Under the pieces are notes generated by a model that had not been told where the DNA came from, did not search any database, and was given only the letters and a program-made list of their open reading frames with translations. Positions 15,083 to 22,472 of a stretch of DNA of 42,985 nucleotides are shown here, one piece after another. Every line of letters starts with the position of its first letter. The stretch's first letter is position 1. The translations under genes and the position numbers were made by a program. The stretch is taken from positions 1 to 42,985 of the forward strand of contig JAZLEZ010000009.1 in assembly GCA_045615505.1 (NCBI GenBank). Reading direction: 5' to 3'. Source of the DNA: JAZLEZ01 sp045615505 (GTDB taxonomy: Bacteria > Spirochaetota > Spirochaetia > Sphaerochaetales > Sphaerochaetaceae).

Positions 15083-16947
15083 TTTATACTCCAAGCTCCG
15101 CCGATTCTGACTTTCATTCCCGGCATAGGGTAGCCGTATGACAGCTGATACTGACTGTTCAGGATGTTGTCGATTTTCATATATGTTTTAAGTTTGTCGG
15201 AAGCATCAAAATCCAAGCCGATATTCCAGATGAAGGCTCCGTCATATTCTATGTTTGAGTTTTCGTATTTTCCCAGATATTTTCCGTCTGTTGTTATGCT
15301 GATTTTCCCGATTCTGTATGAGGCGGAGAAGGTAAGTGTGTTCAATCTTACATTGTCTATTCTTTTGTCGTCGTCCATTGAAAGCCTTTTTGTAAGGTTG
15401 TAGGATCTGTTGTAAAGCCATCCGATTGCTGCTGTAAGTTTTCCGATTGTTATTTCCGAATTCAAGTTGAATCCCATATACAGTGCATCATCAAGATTCA
15501 TCATTGTTGAATAGTCTTCTTTTGTAAGAATCAAATCATTTACCCAACGTGTAAAATAATCAAAAGTTGCATTTACAGTTCCGTTGTCGTACACAATTCC
15601 TATGTCCGCGGAAAGTGCTTTTTCAGGTTTGAGGTTTTTGTTTCCTTGATAGGTCATATAACCGTAGTCTTTGTAGGGAGTATATAAATCACTGAATGTG
15701 GGCAATCTGTGTGAAAATAAAATATTTCCTGTAATATTTATATTCTTCATTATTGCGTAATCGGTTCCTATTGATGCATTTGCAAACCATTTTTTCATGT
15801 CGGTTGTGTATCCTATGTCGGCTATCGGGTAAAAAGCCAGATTTTCAAAAGAAATCGAAGATTTGAATCCTGCTTTGGGATAAAAGCGAAGTTGTGTTTT
15901 ATCCATAGATGTGCTTTCTGCAATTTCCAGAGCTGTTTCTGCGTACGGCGTTATATTTATGCTTTCATTGATTTCACAACTGTACTGTGCTTTTGCAGAA
16001 AGGTTGTGTTTATGGTGAGTGCTTTTGGTCCGGTCAAAATCACTGTAATATACCAGAACAGGGTTGTATGTGTAGTTCAGGCTGATTGCAAAATTGTCCT
16101 TGCTCAATGTCTGTACCGTATTTACAAGCAGATTGTTCTGATAGTCTTTTTCTGTTTTATATGTGATACTTCCGGGTACTCCGAGGTGCTGATATCGTAC
16201 AAGATTGTTTGATGTGTATTGTATGGTGTCGGCAATTTTTCCGCTTACATTAACCATTGCATCAGAGGCCCATGTATCTGCATTCTCCATTTGAGTCCAC
16301 TTGTTGATTCCATGGCTTTCCGACTTGTAGGAATAGTTGTTTGCCGCACGCATTGCACCGATGCTGACAAGGACATTCCGGCCGTTGATTACTTCTGTGT
16401 AATTGAAATGCAAATCCTGACTGTCCGCTAATGCTCCGATTCCTTTTGCTGCGGGTAAATAAGAGCCGTTTTCAAATGTTATTTCAAAAGAACCGGAGTC
16501 TGTCGGTTTTTTTGTGAAGATATTGATTATTCCGCCTGCTGCAAGTCCGGATGTGATGATTTCTATTTTGTCGATTGCCGAAATAGGTATTGAATTCAAG
16601 TCAAAAGAATTGTCAAAAGAAGTTGATACCAATGCTCCGTCAACATATACAAGTGTTCTGCTCGAACCCATTCCGTTGACATTGGCATTCTGTAGAGAAC
16701 CGATTGTGCCTATACTGTTTATTGTTGCAGCCCCGACTGACGAGATTGCATCTGAAACGCTTTCATAGTGGTTTCTTTCAATGTTCTGTGCATCTACTGT
16801 AAAGACTACTGCTGATGAATCCAAGGCGGATTCTTCGGTTCTTTTTCCGGATACTGTCCATACTTCTGTGTCTCCGAGGTCTGTTAATGCAAATACGCAA
16901 ACGGCACAAGACAGCATCAGTGTGAGTATAAAATATTTACGGATCAT
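15079..16947 (-). CDS. btuB: TonB-dependent outer-membrane cobalamin receptor (BtuB type)
   Basis: A 622-residue outer-membrane receptor with a signal peptide (MIRKYFILTLMLSCAVCVFA), a TonB-box-like stretch near TEVWTVSGK, a plug domain (SVSDAISSVGAATIN..., NVNGMGSSRTLVYVDGALV, IEIITSGLAAGGIINIFTKK), and a C-terminal 22-strand-type barrel ending in GGAWSIK. The ATG at 16947 has AGGAGG upstream (16953-16958). Control by the cobalamin riboswitch directly upstream makes vitamin B12 or a related corrinoid the likely substrate. It is the first gene of a tightly overlapping group with exbB, exbD and tonB, so each receptor may have its own motor set. Confidence 0.9.
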   Translation of the reverse strand: MIRKYFILTLMLSCAVCVFALTDLGDTEVWTVSGKRTEESALDSSAVVFTVDAQNIERNHYESVSDAISSVGAATINSIGTIGSLQNANVNGMGSSRTLVYVDGALVSTSFDNSFDLNSIPISAIDKIEIITSGLAAGGIINIFTKKPTDSGSFEITFENGSYLPAAKGIGALADSQDLHFNYTEVINGRNVLVSIGAMRAANNYSYKSESHGINKWTQMENADTWASDAMVNVSGKIADTIQYTSNNLVRYQHLGVPGSITYKTEKDYQNNLLVNTVQTLSKDNFAISLNYTYNPVLVYYSDFDRTKSTHHKHNLSAKAQYSCEINESINITPYAETALEIAESTSMDKTQLRFYPKAGFKSSISFENLAFYPIADIGYTTDMKKWFANASIGTDYAIMKNINITGNILFSHRLPTFSDLYTPYKDYGYMTYQGNKNLKPEKALSADIGIVYDNGTVNATFDYFTRWVNDLILTKEDYSTMMNLDDALYMGFNLNSEITIGKLTAAIGWLYNRSYNLTKRLSMDDDKRIDNVRLNTLTFSASYRIGKISITTDGKYLGKYENSNIEYDGAFIWNIGLDFDASDKLKTYMKIDNILNSQYQLSYGYPMPGMKVRIGGAWSIK

Positions 16948-16983
16948 GTTTTCCTCCTGTGTCATACTCCGTAACGAGGAATC

Positions 16984-17138
16984 TACACAGGCAGGTCTTC
17001 TGACTTATGCTTAACGGTTACGGCGTCTTCCCAAGTGAAAACTCAGTGACATTGTGCCGGAATCTTGCAATCACAGCGACGGGATCGTGGAGGAATAGCC
17101 TCTCTTCCCTGTTGGGCCTTCAGGCACCTGTGCGTGTT
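16984..17138 (-). ncRNA. Cobalamin riboswitch
   Basis: On the minus strand the aptamer has the conserved 3' B12 box AGTCAGAAGACCTGCC (ending near 16990) and a matching 5' strand GCACAGGTGCC near 17125-17135 for the P1 stem. An internal AACAGGGAA is near 17108-17116, and further paired segments lie between. It lies before btuB. Two candidate switches are visible: TTCCTC (16976-16981) pairs perfectly with GAGGAA of the Shine-Dalgarno (16951-16956), and CCTGTGT from the P1 3' side pairs with ACACAGG just upstream. Both would act on translation. Binding of B12 should repress uptake. Confidence 0.9.
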
Positions 17139-17219
17139 TCTTTTATATCATATTTGTTTCTATTTGTCCATTCTCGTTTTGTCGGATTATTTTGATTGGC
17201 ACTTGCAAAAAGGCAGCAG

Positions 17220-18512
17220 TCAAAAGCAAGGATATAGTGTCATTCCCCATATTACTGTAATCAGGCAGAGCAGTATTGACGGTATAACTCCCATTCTGAT
17301 TAAGTCTTTTTGTGTATAGCCGGCGCCGGTCATCATCATAGGTACAATGCTTGTTGCCATGGGTGTAAGAAGGGAGCACATTGAACCTATGTAGCACATC
17401 TGGATAAGTCCTCTGGGGTCACATTCCAGTGCAGCTGCGGTTGACAGTACTATCGGAATCAGGATTTTGCTTGTTGCTCTGTTGTAGATAATGCTTGTCA
17501 AAACAAATGATGAAAGGAAGAATACGAATCCCAATATATAACTGTTGGTTGAGTTTCCGAGTAATGTCATTACTACGCTTGCGATAATGTTCCCGGCTCC
17601 GGTTGTTGAGAAAGCATTGCCCAGTGCAGATACTCCGGCATAAAGTAAGACTACATTTATACCCATGTTGTTGATTATTTCTTTTTCAGTAAAGACACCG
17701 CCGGCTACGATAATGCACGCACCGACTGCCGGGAATATCCATGTCTGATATCCGAAAGAACCTGATACAAGGCATATTAAAACTGCTGAAAAAACCGATA
17801 GGGTGATTTTTTCCTGTTTTTTTGACAGAGTTTTTGTTTTGTCTTCAAATTTTGTGTAATAAATTTTGATATAATTTTCAGTTTTTCCTGCTTCTGAATC
17901 CGAAGTAAATTTCGGTGCTGCAAAAATTGCCCAAAGGATTGCAAAAACGGTCGGGGGTATTTTTATGAGCATTTCCGTAAACGGGGTGTTTTCAAAGCCC
18001 GTGATTCCGAATTGTATCTGATAGCCGTTGTTCTCTACAAAGTTTGCAGCAGCAGGTCCGATAGGTGTAATTGTCATTGCTCCGACGGTTGTCACAAGTG
18101 CTATTGAGTAAAGCATTTTTGACGGGTGGATTTTCAGTTCTCCGCACATTGCAACAGCAAGCGGACTTACAAGTGCAAATACTGCCGTTGTGCTGGGGAT
18201 GAATTGTCCTAAAATAAATGTTGCCAATACATAGCCTGACAATACTTTTGTAAATGAGCCTTTTGAAATTTTACTGACAGTTTTTGTCAGTGTTTTTAAG
18301 TAATCGGTTTTTGCAAGTGCTCCGGAAATCAAAAACATGGATGCCATGGTCAATGTTGTGTTGTTGCAAATGAGTGAAAAGACCTGCGACGGTTCTATGC
18401 ATTTAGCTAGTGTCAATATGAGCAAGCCGGCCATTGCAGTAACGGACATCGGTACTTTGTTGAGGCTAAAACTCACTATCATCAGCAAGAACACTGCCAG
18501 AGTGACAAACAT
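17220..18512 (-). CDS. SLC13 / ion-transporter superfamily permease
   Basis: A 430-residue membrane carrier with about 11-12 helices in two inverted repeats. Each repeat contains the substrate/ion loop typical of the DASS family: FIPSTTAVFALVSPLAVAM in the first half and a related IIYNRATSKILIPIVL in the second. This group moves dicarboxylates, citrate or inorganic anions with sodium or by exchange. The substrate cannot be deduced. A promoter, TTGAAA-18-TAAAAT, ends 6 bases before the ATG, giving a leaderless start. It is transcribed away from tRNA-Ser. Confidence 0.82.
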   Translation of the reverse strand: MFVTLAVFLLMIVSFSLNKVPMSVTAMAGLLILTLAKCIEPSQVFSLICNNTTLTMASMFLISGALAKTDYLKTLTKTVSKISKGSFTKVLSGYVLATFILGQFIPSTTAVFALVSPLAVAMCGELKIHPSKMLYSIALVTTVGAMTITPIGPAAANFVENNGYQIQFGITGFENTPFTEMLIKIPPTVFAILWAIFAAPKFTSDSEAGKTENYIKIYYTKFEDKTKTLSKKQEKITLSVFSAVLICLVSGSFGYQTWIFPAVGACIIVAGGVFTEKEIINNMGINVVLLYAGVSALGNAFSTTGAGNIIASVVMTLLGNSTNSYILGFVFFLSSFVLTSIIYNRATSKILIPIVLSTAAALECDPRGLIQMCYIGSMCSLLTPMATSIVPMMMTGAGYTQKDLIRMGVIPSILLCLITVIWGMTLYPCF

Positions 18513-18518
18513 AAACTA

Positions 18519-18548
18519 ATTTTACAATCGTATTGGTTAATTTTTCAA
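18519..18548 (-). promoter_or_regulatory. Promoter of SLC13-type carrier
   Basis: TTGAAA (18543-18548), 18 bases, TAAAAT (18519-18524) on the minus strand. The -10 ends 6 bases before the ATG at 18512. It overlaps the divergent tRNA-Ser promoter. Confidence 0.65.
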
Positions 18549-18561
18549 TTACGGTTATTCT
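18533..18561 (+). promoter_or_regulatory. tRNA-Ser promoter
   Basis: TTGGTT (18533-18538), 17 bases, TATTCT (18556-18561). It ends 10 bases before the tRNA. Confidence 0.5.
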
Positions 18562-18571
18562 ATAAGCAAAT

Positions 18572-18658
18572 GGAGTGATGTCCGAGAGGTCGAAGGAGCC
18601 AGACTCGAAATCTGGTAACCGGTTTTCCGGTTCTAGGGTTCAAATCCCTATCACTCCG
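18572..18658 (+). tRNA. tRNA-Ser (anticodon CGA)
   Basis: A long-variable-arm tRNA of 87 nt. Acceptor GGAGTGA pairs with TCACTCC. The anticodon stem CCAGA/TCTGG holds loop CTCGAAA with anticodon CGA (reads UCG). The variable arm TAACCGGTTTTCCGGTT and the T arm GGGTTCAAATCCC are complete. The discriminator is G and CCA is not encoded. Its last 18 bases are the start of a 79-bp repeat. Confidence 0.93.
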
Positions 18659-18719
18659 TGATACAGTGGGATTTGAAGCTTTGCGGTAGGATGACAGTCC
18701 AGCGGACTGTCAGAAGCAA
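18641..18719 (+). repeat. 79-bp direct repeat, copy 1 (contains tRNA-Ser 3' end)
   Basis: The sequence is perfectly repeated at 18756-18834. It starts with the last 18 bases of tRNA-Ser and includes GACAGTCC-AGC-GGACTGTC, a strong 8-bp hairpin. Local GC content is higher than the surroundings. Confidence 0.95.
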
Positions 18720-18755
18720 AGCCGGCCTGAAGCCGGACAACCGGGAGGCGGAAGG

Positions 18756-18834
18756 CAAATCCCTATCACTCCGTGATACAGTGGGATTTGAAGCTTTGCG
18801 GTAGGATGACAGTCCAGCGGACTGTCAGAAGCAA
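18756..18834 (+). repeat. 79-bp direct repeat, copy 2
   Basis: An identical second copy, 36 GC-rich bases after the first. The gap contains CCGGC-CTGAA-GCCGG, a second hairpin. From 18659 to 18835 there is no gene, only this repeat pair. Confidence 0.95.
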
Positions 18835-18835
18835 C

Positions 18836-18876
18836 CAAAAAGCAGTGCAAAAGACTCAATCGGGGAATCTGCACTG
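18836..18876 (-). terminator. Terminator after the YigZ-family gene
   Basis: On the minus strand CAGTGCA pairs with TGCACTG (18870-18876 with 18843-18849) around a 20-base loop, followed by CTTTTT. It sits 12 bases after the stop. Confidence 0.65.
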
Positions 18877-18887
18877 TTTAATTTATA

Positions 18888-19466
18888 TCAAATTGCGTCT
18901 ATTTTGCCGTTGGAGATATCTGCAAGTTGAGATTTAAGGATAGAAAAATTATCTGCGGGAAGTTTGCCGGATATTTCTATCTGAGTTTCGAATACTTCCT
19001 TGATGTCACCTGCTTTTAAATTGGTCAGGATTTTCTTTGTACTGTCATAAAGGTCGTAGGAAACAGAAAAACAGAATGGAGACATTTCAACAAGCTCTTC
19101 GGTTTCAATACTTTCAAGAACAAGCTTTGTGCTGTCGGAGTAAGCTTTAACAAGACCACCGGTTCCCAAAAGTGTTCCGCCGAAATAACGGACAATCAGA
19201 ACACAGATGTTCGAAATACCGCTGCCTTTGAGTACTTCCAGCGCAGGGCGACCGGCTGTGTTCTTAGGTTCTTTGTCATCAGAAAAGGAAAAAGAATTAC
19301 CCACAATTGCAGCATGAACAACATGATTTGCCTGAGGATGAAGAGACCTTGTTTCTTCAATAAGCTTTTTTACATCTGAAATATCAGAACACTTTCTTGC
19401 AATGGCAATGAAACGGGATTTCTTTACAACGAGTTCAGCCTGTTTTTCTGTCTTGAGTATCAGCAT
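18888..19466 (-). CDS. YigZ / IMPACT-family protein
   Basis: A 192-residue protein with the UPF0029/IMPACT N-terminal domain: KKSRFIAIA, HPQANHVVHAA, the signature DDKEPKNTAGRPALEVL and VLIVRYFGGTLLGTGGLVKAYSD. The C-terminal part fits the ferredoxin-like UPF0029 domain. The family is widespread, and its biochemical role in bacteria is uncertain (its eukaryotic relative regulates Gcn2). I chose the ATG at 19466 over an upstream in-frame start because the family begins there and TATAAT ends 7 bases before it. It is divergent from deoC. Confidence 0.87.
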   Translation of the reverse strand: MLILKTEKQAELVVKKSRFIAIARKCSDISDVKKLIEETRSLHPQANHVVHAAIVGNSFSFSDDKEPKNTAGRPALEVLKGSGISNICVLIVRYFGGTLLGTGGLVKAYSDSTKLVLESIETEELVEMSPFCFSVSYDLYDSTKKILTNLKAGDIKEVFETQIEISGKLPADNFSILKSQLADISNGKIDAI

Positions 19467-19473
19467 CTTGTAT

Positions 19474-19479
19474 ATTATA
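19474..19479 (-). promoter_or_regulatory. -10 element of YigZ-family gene
   Basis: TATAAT on the minus strand is 7 bases before the ATG at 19466. The -35 is weak. It predicts a leaderless transcript. Confidence 0.5.
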
Positions 19480-19549
19480 TCACACTTGTTAGTCGCGGAT
19501 TTTTGGGATAATCTTTTTATGTTAGAGTTTGCCCGTTCAGGAGGAAAAA

Positions 19550-20203
19550 ATGAATATAGCATCATATATTGAACATACACTTCTTGCAGCAGATGCAACG
19601 GAAGAAAGAATTAAAAAGCTATGTGATGAAGCAAAGCAGTGGAACTTTAAAGCTATTTGCGTCAACTCATGTTATGTCCCGTTTTGTGCAAAAGAACTTG
19701 CAGAATCTTCTGTAGAAGTCGGATGTGTAGTAGGTTTCCCTCTTGGAGCAATGGCAACCCCTGCAAAGGTTGCAGAAACGGAATTTGTAGTTACAAACGG
19801 AGCAGATGAAGTCGATATGGTGATTAACATAGGATTTCTGAAGGATAAAAAGGATGATTTGGTAGTCAAAGATATTGCTGCCGTTAAGAAAGCCTGCGGA
19901 AATAAAGCACTTAAAGTCATTATTGAAACCTGTCTTCTGTCAGAAGAAGAAAAAATCAGAGCCTGTGAACTTACAGTGAAAGCCGGAGCTGATTTTGTAA
20001 AGACTTCCACAGGCTTTTCAAAGGCCGGAGCTACTGCTGAAGATGTAGCATTGATGAGAAAGACTGTAGGGAAAGAATTCGGAATCAAGGCTGCGGGCGG
20101 AATCAGAGATTACGAAACCGCTAAAAAAATGATTGATGCAGGTGCAGACAGACTTGGATGCAGTGCCGGAATTGCAATAATTGAAGGAGCTTCTGAAAAC
20201 TGA
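19550..20203 (+). CDS. deoC: Deoxyribose-phosphate aldolase
   Basis: A 217-residue TIM-barrel aldolase that cleaves 2-deoxyribose 5-phosphate to glyceraldehyde 3-phosphate and acetaldehyde. The Schiff-base lysine is K151 in DFVKTSTGF, D89 in GADEVDMV and K180 in KAAGGIR complete the catalytic set. The ATG at 19550 has AGGAGG upstream. The stop overlaps the ATG of the thymidine-kinase-like gene (TGATG), so both are co-translated and probably work together in deoxynucleoside salvage. Confidence 0.95.
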   Translation: MNIASYIEHTLLAADATEERIKKLCDEAKQWNFKAICVNSCYVPFCAKELAESSVEVGCVVGFPLGAMATPAKVAETEFVVTNGADEVDMVINIGFLKDKKDDLVVKDIAAVKKACGNKALKVIIETCLLSEEEKIRACELTVKAGADFVKTSTGFSKAGATAEDVALMRKTVGKEFGIKAAGGIRDYETAKKMIDAGADRLGCSAGIAIIEGASEN

Positions 20204-21339
20204 TGATTTCAAAAAACGAATTTTCAGATGATTTTTTGAAGAGTTTGGGTTTTCCGACACTTGAAGTACACAATACATTTACACACTATGACTTCACCTG
20301 TCCCGGAAGACGGGTACTTCTGATTGGCCCGATGGGCTCCGGCAAGACAGAATATTCGGCAAGACTGTGGCAGGACGCATCGGTTGCGAAAAAGAAAGGA
20401 AATTCAGTCAAAGCCCTTACGAGTACCGGAATAATAGACAGAAGAAATGTATTTTTTATCAGAAGTTATCTGGACGGTTCACGATTTGAAAAATATCCTG
20501 ATGATGCTCTTGCATTCAGAAGCGGATACATCCGCTGCGGAGAAAACATTGCAAGAATAAGGGATTCTTTTGATTTTGAAAAAGTGGTTCAGGATCACCC
20601 CAATATCGGAACATACATAATAGACGAAGCAAGTTTCTTTGATGAACGACTGGCTTATGTTGTGAGAAATCTGAGTGTGGAACGCGGTATTATGTTTATT
20701 TTTCCCACACTGATACTTAATTTCAGAAGAGATATATTCAATTCTACTGCACGCCTGATGCTTGATATGGCAACTGATGTGATTCCTTTAACCGCATATT
20801 GTGAACATTCAAACTGTATAAAGGACGCATTTTACACATACAGATATTACTCAATAGAGGGCAGAGAATGTCCGGCTTTGTACTTTGATCCGCTCATCGT
20901 AGTAGGTGGGGATAAAACAAAAGAAGGATCAATTTCTCCGAATTACGGTGCAAGATGTGATGAACATCATTTCTTGCCCGGTAAGGAATATACTTTCTAC
21001 AATCTGAAACCGATGGCAGAAGAAGCAGCCAAAGGAAATCCGAGAGCCTTGAGAGCCGAACTTGAAAGTCTGAAATACAGAATCTGGGACAGCGAACTTG
21101 CAAAAAATCTGAAAAACAAGTACCGAAATGATTCGAATGAAGAAATATACATCAATTCATTAAGGCCGGATTTCATAGCAGAAAAAGCACTTATGTATCT
21201 TTTCAATGAACAGAATCTGGTTACTGAAGAACTTATGATTCGATTGGTAAACGATTTGGACCTTGACAAGCACTATATGGCAAAAACTTTGAACGACAAC
21301 AAGCGACCGGTATCATTTGACCAAGGATTGTTATTCTGA
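20203..21339 (+). CDS. Enlarged thymidine-kinase-like protein
   Basis: A 378-residue protein whose first ~260 residues match type II thymidine kinase in order. The P-loop is GPMGSGKT (42-49), DEASFF (141-146) replaces DEAQFF, FRRDIF stands where FRGEPF is expected, then a lasso-like VGGDKTKEGSISPNYGARC. Zinc ligands are altered: C200 and C205 are four apart instead of the usual CxxC, and C252 with H255/H256 may form the second pair. The last ~115 residues are an extra helical domain I do not recognise; usual enzymes have about 190-200 residues. It overlaps deoC, which supports a deoxynucleoside role. Whether it phosphorylates thymidine is not certain. Confidence 0.75.
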   Translation: MISKNEFSDDFLKSLGFPTLEVHNTFTHYDFTCPGRRVLLIGPMGSGKTEYSARLWQDASVAKKKGNSVKALTSTGIIDRRNVFFIRSYLDGSRFEKYPDDALAFRSGYIRCGENIARIRDSFDFEKVVQDHPNIGTYIIDEASFFDERLAYVVRNLSVERGIMFIFPTLILNFRRDIFNSTARLMLDMATDVIPLTAYCEHSNCIKDAFYTYRYYSIEGRECPALYFDPLIVVGGDKTKEGSISPNYGARCDEHHFLPGKEYTFYNLKPMAEEAAKGNPRALRAELESLKYRIWDSELAKNLKNKYRNDSNEEIYINSLRPDFIAEKALMYLFNEQNLVTEELMIRLVNDLDLDKHYMAKTLNDNKRPVSFDQGLLF

Positions 21340-21343
21340 AAAG

Positions 21344-22417
21344 ATGAAACTAAGTCAGCCCAAAAGTGCCAGAATAATCAATACATGCAGAGTTCTCAAT
21401 GAGCTCAGAAGAAACACCAAACTCTCAAAATCCGAGCTGGCAAGAATACTTGACCTGAATAAAGTATCAACCGGTGAAATAGTATCGGCGTTAATCAATC
21501 AGGGAATTGTAAGGGAAACAGGAAAGCTTGAAGTAACAAACGGAAGGCGACCTACAACATTGGAAATAATCAAAGATTCCAGATTTGTATTATGTGTGGA
21601 TATCGGAAGTTGCTTTATTACAACAGCACTTTGCAATCTGGCAGGAGAAACAGTAAAACTGGAAAGAATCCCCTGTAATACGGATGGCAGCGAGGAAGAA
21701 TTCTGCGCACAGATTATCAAAAGCTGTGTCAGAAGCGCAAAACTGGTTGAGGATGACAGAATTCTGGGAATCGGAATTACAGTTTCAGGAAAAATTTCTC
21801 TGGATGAAAAAACCGTTCTTTCCTGTCCGTATCTGCCTTGGCAGAATATTGCAATTGTCGATGCATTTGAAAAGTCTTTGAATCTGGAAACAGTGGTAAG
21901 TTCATCTGTTTCCGCACTGGTTGCCGCAGAAAAAACAAAGAATGCAAAGGCTCTGGTAAGCAGTCAACCGGTTCTGTATTTGGACTGGGGAGACCATATT
22001 TCACTTGCAATAATCAGTTCAATGAAAATAGCGGGTGTAAATGTGGATTTCGGTCGTATTCCCGTTTCAGGAACAAAAACATTGGAGGATTATTGTGCTT
22101 CATGGGCAATCCGTTCACAAGGTACGGAAAAACTGAAAAATCTATGGGATGACATTCCTGAAGAAGCTCTGGAGTATATGGCAAAGGCTCTCATTGTAGC
22201 TCAAAGGGTAACCGGTAACGAAAAAGTAATACTCGGAGGAGAAAGCTCAACGATAGATATGTCATGTTTGGGCAGAATAAGGCGTGAATGTCCCAAGTTG
22301 ATTATTGAAAAGTCTTCGTTGGGCGAAAAAGCAAATATTGTGGCAGCAGCAGAATCGGCACTGGACAGATTTTTCTACCAGTCCGGGGTGCTGGATGAAG
22401 TCAGAAGCTGGATATAG
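21344..22417 (+). CDS. ROK-family transcriptional regulator (degenerate kinase domain)
   Basis: A 357-residue protein with an N-terminal winged helix (RRNTKLSKSELARILDLNKVSTGEIVSALINQGIV) and an ROK/NagC-type C-terminal domain (VLCVDIGSCFITTALCNLAG). The ROK zinc motif CxCGxxGC is not present, and the second glycine-rich nucleotide motif is weak (LDWGDHISLAI). It therefore probably binds a ligand without phosphorylating it. It begins 4 bases after the thymidine-kinase-like gene and may regulate this deoxynucleoside group or a sugar system elsewhere. No clear Shine-Dalgarno is visible; translation may be coupled. I do not see its operator. Confidence 0.8.
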   Translation: MKLSQPKSARIINTCRVLNELRRNTKLSKSELARILDLNKVSTGEIVSALINQGIVRETGKLEVTNGRRPTTLEIIKDSRFVLCVDIGSCFITTALCNLAGETVKLERIPCNTDGSEEEFCAQIIKSCVRSAKLVEDDRILGIGITVSGKISLDEKTVLSCPYLPWQNIAIVDAFEKSLNLETVVSSSVSALVAAEKTKNAKALVSSQPVLYLDWGDHISLAIISSMKIAGVNVDFGRIPVSGTKTLEDYCASWAIRSQGTEKLKNLWDDIPEEALEYMAKALIVAQRVTGNEKVILGGESSTIDMSCLGRIRRECPKLIIEKSSLGEKANIVAAAESALDRFFYQSGVLDEVRSWI

Positions 22418-22472
22418 TTGCCGTTTTCTGTTTTTGCGATTATCTTATAAAGATTGATTTGGAGGCGTCTAT

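Noticed and set aside
15164..16768. Several plus-strand frames across the btuB-like gene
   Set aside because: They are shadows of a well-supported receptor gene on the minus strand.
17007..17319. Small reading frames on the plus strand over the riboswitch
   Set aside because: They run through the conserved cobalamin aptamer on the other strand and have no protein-like character.
22418..22472. CIRCE-type heat-shock operator before htpG
   Set aside because: No TTAGCACTC/GAGTGCTAA inverted repeat is present.
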